Shown: piece after piece, positions 1 through 6,200 of the stretch
Numbering within the stretch: the first letter of the stretch is position 1
Layout of the letters: each line of letters starts with the position of its first letter
NCBI GenBank assembly: GCA_002358875.1
Contig: DEPS01000184.1
Coordinates: 4,871 to 14,281, forward strand
From: Lachnospiraceae bacterium UBA3386
GTDB lineage: Bacteria > Bacillota > Clostridia > Lachnospirales > Lachnospiraceae
Direction of reading: 5' to 3'
DNA length: 9,411 nucleotides
Position numbers and translations under genes: made by a program
The notes under the pieces: model-generated
Told to the model about the DNA's origin: nothing
Database searches by the model: none
What the model saw: only the letters and a program-made list of their open reading frames with translations

Positions 1-1064
1 GAACCGGGCAGGGCATTCAGATACGCCCCAACCATTTCAAGCTCATCCTTATAGATACAGTTTGGAAGGGAGCCGTCAAGAACGGCGCTAAGGCATGCAT
101 TAAAATCCATCCACCTGACGGACTCGACCTCCTCTGCCTGGAGACAGAAATCCCCATCATCAATGTGCTTTGTCACGACATAAACATTGCTTAACTCTTT
201 ATCGCGGAAAGGATATCCATGAAAAACCGCCTCAAAGGCACCCCTGTGCTTTCCGACAAAGTGCAGATCTTCAGGCCCTGCCGTGACGCCAAGCTCCTCC
301 TTAAGCTCGCGGAGCGCGCCCCTTAGCGGATCATCACCGGTAGAAAGATGGCCCGCAGAGGAGATATCATAACAGCCCGGATTGGAGTCCTTGTGTGCGC
401 TGCGCTTCTGAAGGAGCACCTCCCAGCCTGAAACGGGCATTTTTCCGCTTTGAAGACTTCCGCCGGTCTTTTTTCTGACGATCCAGGTGTGCACTGTCTC
501 GTGAAAGCTTCCGTCGCGGTGGGCGACTCCCCGTTCCCGCACAAGTCCGGACCTGGTCCCGTCTTCGTCAAGAATATCAAAGAGCTCCAGGGCCCTGCCG
601 TTCAGCGCTGCGGACACCAGACCTCCCTGTCCGTTGTAGACCAGTTTTAAGGAGAAAAAAGGAGCGTTTTCGTCGATCAGGCGGAAAAAGATCTTGTCGC
701 CCTCCCAGATATTGAGGCTCCAGACCTTTTCAATATCTACCCATTCCAGCTGTCCTTCGTCACATGCAGCAGGCTCCCCTTCGAAGCCGTCAGCCGTAAA
801 CAGATGCATGTATTCCGTGACGCCGTCCCCGGACACGAAGGTGACGATCCCCCTGAACCTCCAGGAAGTCAGGGTATAGCCCGTCTCCTCCCGGACTTCT
901 CTTAAAAGACATTCCTCCGGGCTTTCGTCCGCCTCAAAATGGCCTCCGACCCCGATCCATTTGTCTTTATTTACGTCATTCTTTTTCACCGTCCGGTGAA
1001 GCATCAGATACTTCCCGTCCTTTTCCATATAGCACAGCGTGCTCAGTTTATTCTCTGTTCCCAT
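1..1064 (-). CDS. Double Nudix hydrolase: MutT-like domain fused to YfcD-like Nudix domain (3' end beyond window)
   Basis: An uninterrupted frame of 354 codons runs off the left edge without a stop. Two complete Nudix boxes lie in the same frame. The first is at residues 41-63: G41, E47, then REVREETGY at 55-63, the standard GX5EX7REUXEEXGU pattern. Around it are KWIGVGGHFE and, downstream, NIWEGDKIFFRL, typical of Bacillota MutT / 8-oxo-dGTP diphosphatase-like proteins. The second is at residues 238-260: G238, then RELKEELGV at 252-260, with D244 in place of the first Glu. It is preceded by ELFDILDEDGT and HETVHTWIVR, characteristic of YfcD / isopentenyl-diphosphate-isomerase-like Nudix proteins, where this Asp is common. 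Nudix enzymes hydrolyse nucleoside diphosphates linked to another moiety using Mg2+ held by the box glutamates; the substrates here are unknown. ATG 1064 is preferred because MutT-type proteins start shortly before the STLCY-like strand seen at residues 8-12. Its AAAGAG site is weak and 8 nt away. An in-frame TTG at 1097 would add 11 residues. Each domain alone is normally a separate gene of about 150-180 residues. The gene lies downstream of xpt and may be read from the trpS promoter. Confidence 0.88.
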   Translation of the reverse strand, partial: MGTENKLSTLCYMEKDGKYLMLHRTVKKNDVNKDKWIGVGGHFEADESPEECLLREVREETGYTLTSWRFRGIVTFVSGDGVTEYMHLFTADGFEGEPAACDEGQLEWVDIEKVWSLNIWEGDKIFFRLIDENAPFFSLKLVYNGQGGLVSAALNGRALELFDILDEDGTRSGLVRERGVAHRDGSFHETVHTWIVRKKTGGSLQSGKMPVSGWEVLLQKRSAHKDSNPGCYDISSAGHLSTGDDPLRGALRELKEELGVTAGPEDLHFVGKHRGAFEAVFHGYPFRDKELSNVYVVTKHIDDGDFCLQAEEVESVRWMDFNACLSAVLDGSLPNCIYKDELEMVGAYLNALPG

Positions 1065-1189
1065 TTTATTTTCTCTTTTAAAATGAAGCCAGCGCAAATG
1101 TTTTCTCTTCAAATTGCCGCCGGGACAAATATTTTCTCTCCAAATTGCCTCCAGGACAAATGTTTTCTCCTAAAAAAATCCGGCCGGGA
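1062..1189 (-). repeat. Tandem ~31-bp repeats duplicating a ribosome-binding/start region
   Basis: Reading the minus strand, four degenerate units follow each other: 1189-1157 (33 nt), 1156-1126 (31 nt), 1125-1095 (31 nt) and a more diverged 1094-1062 (33 nt). The middle two share TCC(C/T)GG(A/C)GGCAATTTG and end in AAAA(T/C)ATTTG. Each unit has a purine-rich Shine-Dalgarno-like stretch (AGGAG, GGAGAG, GAAGAG, AAAGAG) followed 7, 7, 7 and 8 nt later by TTG, TTG, TTG or ATG. The last ATG is the start of the double-Nudix gene. The repeats are seen directly. A role in translation control, or as a direct-repeat binding site (31 bp is about three helical turns), is inference. Confidence 0.75.
1109..1159 (-). 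other. Possible 16-codon upstream reading frame (TTG start)
   Basis: TTG at 1159 lies 7 nt after a clean AGGAG (1171-1167) and opens a frame of 16 codons ending in TGA at 1111-1109, reading approximately (M)SWRQFGEKIFVPAAI. The next repeat unit gives a similar, overlapping peptide from TTG 1128 to TAA 1080-1078, reading (M)SRRQFEEKTFALASF. Both are by-products of the repeat sequence. They could be leader peptides for the Nudix gene, but TTG starts are weak and nothing else supports translation. Confidence 0.2.
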
Positions 1190-1260
1190 CAAAAAAATAC
1201 CGGCTACGAATTGAACAGATGCCACTGTTCGAAGCGTGCCGATATCCGGTGGAAAGGTCG

Positions 1261-1307
1261 GACCGGAACAGCCCGATATACTAAAGGATATCGGGCTGTC
1301 CAGGGTC
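1261..1307 (-). terminator. Strong hairpin just after xpt (terminator-like, without a clear U tract)
   Basis: Positions 1268-1279 and 1288-1299 form a perfect 12-bp inverted repeat (ACAGCCCGATAT / ATATCGGGCTGT) around an 8-nt loop. GACC at 1261-1264 can pair with GGTC at 1304-1307 to extend the base. It begins 4 nt past the xpt stop codon. On the transcript the stem is followed by UUCCGGUCCGACC rather than a run of U. It may therefore be a weak terminator, a processing or stabilising hairpin, or a partial barrier before the Nudix gene. Confidence 0.55.
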
Positions 1308-1310
1308 GTA

Positions 1311-1895
1311 TCAACGCTCCCGGAAAACGATTGTCCCGTCCGCCTTCATCTCATCCACAATAGCAAGGCTGTACAGATCGACGCCCGCTTCCCGAAGGAG
1401 CCTTCCTCCATTCTGGAAGCCCTTTTCTATGGCGATCCCCACGCCCGCAGTCGTCGCGCCGGCCTTGGCGCAGATATCCATAAGGCCCTGCGCCGCCTTG
1501 CCATTGGCCATAAAGTCGTCCACGATGAGAACGACATCCTCTTCATGAAGATACTGGCGGGACAGGGTGATCACATTGTCAACGTTATAGGTGTAGGAAT
1601 GGACGACTGACGTATACAGGTCTCCGTCCAGATTCATGCTTCTCGACTTCTTGGCAAAAACCAGCGGTACGCCGAACCTGCGCGCGACCGGATAAGCGAT
1701 CGCGATCCCCGAGGACTCCACCGTCAGGACGCGGGTGATCTTTTTGTCCTTAAAATGCTCGTAAAACTCCTCGCCGATGCGCTCAAGCAGTGCAATGTCC
1801 AGCTGATGGTTGAGGAAGCTGTCCACCTTGAGGATGTCGCCCTCTCTGACCTGACCGTCCTTCTGAATTCTTTCTTCAAGAAAATTCATATTCAT
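1311..1895 (-). CDS. xpt: Xanthine phosphoribosyltransferase
   Basis: Salvage enzyme that joins xanthine to PRPP to give XMP, which feeds GMP synthesis; cytoplasmic, normally a dimer. The 194-residue product has the same length as Bacillus subtilis Xpt and its family landmarks: LEERIQKDG near the N-terminus, VESSGIAIA at 59-67, the PRPP-binding loop VLIVDDFMANGKA at about 122-134 (the DDF-ANG form typical of Xpt), IEKGFQNGGR at about 156-165, and a C-terminal IVDEM. The start is ambiguous. ATG 1895 is preceded by GGAG 7 nt upstream (1906-1903), while a second ATG at 1889 lies 6 nt after GGGAG (1900-1896), giving a 192-residue product. The N-terminal MNMNFLEERI fits either. It is the second gene after trpS, 78 nt away, so probably co-transcribed. 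The guanine riboswitch that precedes xpt in Bacillus is absent. Confidence 0.97.
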   Translation of the reverse strand: MNMNFLEERIQKDGQVREGDILKVDSFLNHQLDIALLERIGEEFYEHFKDKKITRVLTVESSGIAIAYPVARRFGVPLVFAKKSRSMNLDGDLYTSVVHSYTYNVDNVITLSRQYLHEEDVVLIVDDFMANGKAAQGLMDICAKAGATTAGVGIAIEKGFQNGGRLLREAGVDLYSLAIVDEMKADGTIVFRER

Positions 1896-1906
1896 CTCCC
1901 GTCTCC
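1896..1906 (-). promoter_or_regulatory. Overlapping ribosome binding sites of xpt
   Basis: On the minus strand GGAG (1906-1903) and GGGAG (1900-1896) lie immediately before the xpt start. The upstream one is well spaced for ATG 1895 and the downstream one for ATG 1889, so both starts are plausible. The CGG just before the upstream GGAG belongs to the stem of the hairpin at 1905-1930. Confidence 0.55.
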
Positions 1907-1930
1907 GCAGGCCGGTACTGCACCGTGCGG
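1905..1930 (-). promoter_or_regulatory. Hairpin at the xpt ribosome binding site
   Basis: CCGCA (1905-1909) pairs with TGCGG (1926-1930) and, after a GGC bulge, CGGT (1913-1916) pairs with ACCG (1922-1925) around a 5-nt loop. On the transcript this stem ends inside the GCGGAG Shine-Dalgarno sequence of xpt and could modulate its access. An alternative pairing of CCGGT (1912-1916) with ACCGG (1937-1941) would disrupt it. Regulatory use is inference. Confidence 0.35.
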
Positions 1931-1954
1931 GAAAAAACCGGTCTTTTACAGACC
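1931..1954 (-). terminator. Weak intrinsic terminator or attenuator between trpS and xpt
   Basis: On the minus strand GGTCT (1954-1950), a 5-nt loop GTAAA and AGACC (1944-1940) form a short stem followed by GG and a run of six T (1937-1932). The stem is only 5 bp, so termination is likely partial at best. It lies 20 nt after the trpS stop codon. Confidence 0.4.
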
Positions 1955-1973
1955 TTCCTGAATCTCTGTCTTT

Positions 1974-2984
1974 TTATTTTCTGTCAAGCTGGTAAAAACC
2001 GATCTTCTTATATACCTTTCTGAGCGTCTTGTTGGCAATATAGGAGGCTTTCTGAGCTCCCTCCATATAGACGTTATTGAGGTAGGCTTTGTCGGCGATC
2101 AGGCGCTTTGCCTCTTCACGGATGGGATTGAGGGCGTCCACAACAGCCTCACCGACTGCAGGCTTGAAAGCGCCGTAGCCCTTCCCCTCAAACTCGCGCT
2201 CGATCTCCTCGAAGGACTTTCCCGTGATCGTCGCATAGATATTCATCAGGTTGGCGACGCCGGGCTTGTTTTCCTTATCATAGCGCACACAGTTTTCCGT
2301 GTCTGAATCCGTGATGGCCCGCTTGAATTTTCTCATAATGACATCCGGCTCGTCCATGAGAAAGACACAGCCCTGAGGGATGGACTTGGACATCTTGGAA
2401 TCCGGAGTCGTGAGCCCGTAGATGCGGGCGCCGACCTTGCTGATAAAGGGCTCCGGAACGCGGAAGACTTCGCCGTAAATGTTGTTGAAGCGGTTTGCAA
2501 TATTCCTGCAGAGCTCGACGTGCTGCTTCTGGTCCTCGCCCACAGGCACATAGTGGGGCTGATAGAGCAGGATGTCCGCCGCCATCAGAGAGGGATAGGT
2601 GAAAAGCCCCGCATTAATGTTGTCTTTGTGCTTGTCCGATTTATCCTTGAACTGTGTCATGCGGGTCAGTTCGCCGAACATAGTATAGCAGTCAAGCACC
2701 CAGCCCAGCTGCGCGTGCGCGGGCACATGGGACTGCAAAAAGAGGGTATTTTTCTCGGGATCCAGGCCGCAGGCAATATAGATCGCCAGCATCTCCAGAG
2801 AACGGCGGCGCAGCTCCTTTGGATCCTGCCGGACCGTGATCGTGTGCATATCCGCCATGAAATAATAACATTCATAATCATTGACGCGGTCCGCCCAGTT
2901 CTTGATCGCCCCGAGATAATTTCCCAGATGCAGGTCCCCGCTCGGCTGAATCCCCGAGAGCATGATCTTTTTTTCATCACCCAT
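1974..2984 (-). CDS. trpS: Tryptophanyl-tRNA synthetase
   Basis: Class Ic aminoacyl-tRNA synthetase; activates tryptophan with ATP and charges tRNA-Trp in the cytoplasm, as a homodimer in bacteria. At 336 residues it has the normal length of the compact bacterial enzyme. Visible signatures are GIQPSGDLHLGNYLG at 11-25 (HIGH-type ATP site, HLGN at 19-22), FMADMHTIT at about 42-50, AADILLYQP at 135-143 whose D137 matches the Asp that reads the indole nitrogen, VGEDQKQHVEL at 148-158, and KMSKS at 197-201. ATG 2984 is supported by AGGAGG upstream and by the usual short lead before the first strand. It is the first gene of a probable trpS-xpt transcript from the promoter at 3028-3056. No T-box leader fits in the short 5' region. 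Confidence 0.98.
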   Translation of the reverse strand: MGDEKKIMLSGIQPSGDLHLGNYLGAIKNWADRVNDYECYYFMADMHTITVRQDPKELRRRSLEMLAIYIACGLDPEKNTLFLQSHVPAHAQLGWVLDCYTMFGELTRMTQFKDKSDKHKDNINAGLFTYPSLMAADILLYQPHYVPVGEDQKQHVELCRNIANRFNNIYGEVFRVPEPFISKVGARIYGLTTPDSKMSKSIPQGCVFLMDEPDVIMRKFKRAITDSDTENCVRYDKENKPGVANLMNIYATITGKSFEEIEREFEGKGYGAFKPAVGEAVVDALNPIREEAKRLIADKAYLNNVYMEGAQKASYIANKTLRKVYKKIGFYQLDRK

Positions 2985-2996
2985 GATGTCTGTTCT

Positions 2997-3002
2997 CCTC
3001 CT
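2997..3002 (-). promoter_or_regulatory. Ribosome binding site of trpS
   Basis: AGGAGG on the minus strand, about 12 nt before ATG 2984 (10 nt counting from the overlapping AGGAG at 2999-2995). It supports that start codon. Confidence 0.75.
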
Positions 3003-3027
3003 GTATGCTGTTTGTTTGTTTTTTCAC

Positions 3028-3056
3028 ATTGTAGCCTGTAAAGGCTCTTCGGTCAA
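3028..3056 (-). promoter_or_regulatory. Sigma-A-type promoter of trpS(-xpt)
   Basis: On the minus strand a -35 box TTGACC (3056-3051) and a -10 box TACAAT (3033-3028) are separated by exactly 17 bp. Each box differs from the TTGACA/TATAAT consensus at one position. The expected start point is near 3021, giving a 5' leader of about 37 nt before trpS. Confidence 0.8.
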
Positions 3057-3093
3057 GAAGTGCCTGCCCCCGTTCTCAAGAATGAAAACAGAA

Positions 3094-3134
3094 TGTTACT
3101 GTTCACACCCTCAGATGGGGCATGAGCAGTAACA
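3094..3134 (-). other. Imperfect inverted repeat between terminator and trpS promoter
   Basis: TGTTACTGTTCA (3094-3105) pairs with TGAGCAGTAACA (3123-3134), 12 bp with one mismatch, and CCC/GGG can pair inside the loop. It starts where the stem of the preceding terminator ends and lies upstream of the trpS promoter. Read on the minus strand it is followed by a T-rich stretch (ATTCTGTTTTC). It could be a back-up terminator for the upstream gene or a binding site; neither is shown. Confidence 0.4.
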
Positions 3135-3182
3135 GAAAACCGGGCTGCCAGACCGGCTTTACGCCCGCCTGACAGCCCGGTT
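3134..3182 (-). terminator. Rho-independent terminator of the giant surface-protein gene
   Basis: A perfect 10-bp G+C-rich stem, AACCGGGCTG / CAGCCCGGTT (3138-3147 with 3173-3182), closes a 25-nt loop that can itself partly pair. On the minus strand it is followed by TTTTCTGTT. It lies 75 nt after the stop codon of the 3258-9411 gene and isolates trpS from it. The spacer 3183-3257 holds nothing else convincing apart from a 5-bp stem at 3191-3204. Confidence 0.8.
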
Positions 3183-3257
3183 CGGGCTTACTGCGTCACC
3201 GCAGCCTCGCAGCTGACAATACAAACACTGCCTGCTGTGAAAAATCAATCGTTACTG

Positions 3258-6200
3258 TTATTTGCTGATCATAACACTCTTGTAAGTGCTGTATGCAGAG
3301 TAATACGTTGTGCCGTTTGACCGCATGGCAGCCCGGATCCTTACATAATAAACTGTATCAGGATCCACATCCGGAATCTCCCTGGATGTTGCCGTGCCAT
3401 CCGTGATCGTTACAGACTGCGCGTCAGTGAAGTCTGTATTCTTGCTGTATACAAGCTCGTAGCCCGTCGCTTTGACGTTCTGACTCCACTTAACCAGCAT
3501 TTTTTTCACTACACTTCCCGTTTCTTCTGTACTCTCTGTTACCTGAGAGACAGACGGTGCGGATACAAAATATGTGGTCACGGATTTCTGAAGCGTGCTG
3601 TTGCCTGTATACGCAAACGCGATCACCTTGAACATATACTTAGAACCGTTTGTCTTTGCATTTTTGTCCGTAAACGAGACTGTCGTTCCCTTATTAAGAG
3701 TCGCAATGACTGCAGATCCCCTGTATACAAGGTAACCCTGTGCTCCGCTGACCGCATTCCAGCTAAGCTTTACACCTGCCGCGGTATTCTCTGTCGTAAG
3801 AGAAGATGTCGCTGCCGGCACCACAGAGACCGTCACCTTAGCCACAGCCTTTTTATAATTCTTTGCCATTTGAGCCGTGACTGTGATCGTTGCATTACCG
3901 ACCTTCTTTGCCGTGATCTCTCCTGTGCGGGATACACTGACAATATTGCCGTTATCGCCTTCACAGGTGTAGGCGACTTCTCCCTGCGCTCCTGTTACAG
4001 TTATTTTTGCTTTCCTTCCGACCGCGATCTTATCGACTGATACCTGGGCGTCAATGCTCTGTTCAGCCCTGCCGATCGCAAAATCTTTGGAGGCGGTTCC
4101 TGTGTAATTTCCTGTACCGGAGATCACCGCAGTTGCCGTTCCTGCATCTACGTTGTTGCTGTAAATGAGTGTGTAATCTTTTTCAGGCGTGAGCCGGCGG
4201 TCGCCGAATGTTACTGTTACTTCAGGTGTTTTTGCCGTCCCGTCATATGTAAATGACGAAGGTTCTATTGTAAGGACAGCATTTCCGACCGAAGCCGACG
4301 CGACCGAAACATCTATGGTCTTTACTGTTTCTCTGTAGAGTTCTGTCTCTCCCGCTGTGATCGTGATCTTTGCCTCACCGACAGCATGTGCAGTCACATT
4401 TCCGTCGCTGTCAACTGTCACGATACCCTCGTTGCTGCTGACGTAGCTGAGCGCCGCGCCTTCTTCCGCCTCCGCTCCGATTGCAGCGGTGTCCAGATAG
4501 ATGATCTCAAGATCATCTGCCTTGATATCCTGTCTCCCTTTAACGACCCTTACTTCAGCCTGTGCCTCTCCTGCATTGTAGAGATCTGTTGCTGTCGCAG
4601 TAACATTGATCCGGGTGCTTCCGGGCTTCACTGCTGTAACATTTCCTTCTTCATCCACCGTCGCAATGGACTCATCCAGAATTTCGTAGCTCAGTTCTCC
4701 CTGAACACCGGTCACAATGAGCTGCCTGCTCTCAGGATATTCGATCTCGATATCCTCAACCGAAATGTCCTGCTCTCCCTTCCTGACTTTCACCCGGGCC
4801 TGTGCTCTTCCCGCAGTATAAAGATCCGTTTCCGTCGCAACAACATTGATCTGCGTGCTTCCGGGCCTTACTGCGGTAATATTTCCTTCTTCGTCCACCG
4901 TCGCGATCTCCGGATCAAGGCTCTCAAAACTCAGTTCCGTCTTTGCTCCGTTCACTGTAAGTGTCTCGGTATTCGGCAGGGCGATCTCGAGATTCTCTGC
5001 TTCAATCTCCTGAGAAGCCTTTGTCACTCTTACAGTAATCTGCGTGGAAGACTCTGTATAGTTGTACGTTCCTCCCGATATGACGGTTACCTGCGTCTCT
5101 CCGACACCTTTTGCCGTGACAAAACCTGCCGAATCCACTTCAGCAATCGATGTGTCTGCGCTCTTATAACTCAGCGCGCCCATATTTCCGGTTACATTAA
5201 TCTTTTCATTCTGCATATATGACAGAGCAAGATCCTGCGCCGTCAGATCCTGAGGCGCCTTTGCGATCACAAAGGTCTCTTCCTTTTCGTCTTTGAAGTT
5301 CCCCTTTCCGCTGACCGTCACTCTGGCTTCGCCGGCGTTGATATTATCTGTGTAGCCGACTGTAAAATCAGTTTCTGTCGCAAGCTCATGGCCGCCGAAT
5401 GTTACCGTTACAGAAGGTCGGTTTTCAGATCCGCTGAACACATAGCCGCCTTCAGGCTCTTCAACAGTTATGTCCGCGCCGGCGATCGACGCCCTGTGGA
5501 TCACGAAGCCGGCTGTAGCAATACCTCCGAGGCTTCCTTTGCCTGTGACCGTAACCGTTGCTTCCCCGGCCTCAGTATTATTACGGTAAGATACCGTATA
5601 ATCGCTTCCCTGCGTCAGTTCTGTACCTTCATAGACAACCCTGACATCAGGACGGCATTCTTCCCCGGTGTAGGTGAATTCTTCCGGTGAAAGCGTTATC
5701 TTAGCATCGCTGATCGAAGACGCGGGCGCGGGATCTCCGGATTCACCAGGCTGCAGATCCCTGGCATATACCAGAACAATGCTTTCCGTCAGATTTCTGG
5801 GAATTGTACCGTACAAACCTCCGTTGGTTCCCTCATAAACCGCCGGAAGCGCAACGGTCTTCGTAAAGGCCGCGGGGGAATAAATCGTACTGATCTTTGA
5901 GCATCCCTTGAACATATAGCTGACATGCTCAATGGAAGTCGAATCAAATCCGCTGATATTGAGTGTCTCCAGTTCACTGCATTCGCGGAACATGGAGCGC
6001 ACGTTAACAAGTGCAGGTGTCACAAAGCTGCTCAGATCCAGGGTCGCAAGACTCCGGCAGTTTCTGAACATATTGCTCATGTCTGTGACATTCGTCGTAT
6101 CGATTCCTGAGATCATCAGGTTCGACAGGCTTTCGCATCCATGGAACATACCGCTCATGTTTTCCACGTTTCCGGTTTTCCAGTTCCTTAGATTGAGGGT

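Noticed and set aside
323..580. Minus-strand 85-codon frame within the Nudix gene
   Set aside because: It is out of frame with the two Nudix boxes and overlaps them entirely; a shadow frame.
1095..1189. CRISPR-like array
   Set aside because: The 31-bp units are directly adjacent with no unique spacers, and no cas genes are present.
1896..1973. Purine riboswitch in front of xpt
   Set aside because: The spacer is only 78 nt and has neither the three-way-junction core nor the conserved aptamer loops.
2520..3041. Plus-strand frame of 173 codons opposite trpS
   Set aside because: It is antisense to a clear housekeeping gene, shows no recognisable motif, and results from codon bias of the real gene.
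3183..3257. Additional small gene or riboswitch after the giant gene
   Set aside because: There is no frame with an RBS and only a 5-bp stem (3191-3204); it reads as ordinary 3' untranslated sequence before the terminator.
4386..5222. Plus-strand frame of 278 codons, Cys/Arg-rich
   Set aside because: It is opposite the tandem Big_2-like domains. Its apparent internal repeats mirror the 240-bp period of the real gene, and no RBS or family signature is seen.
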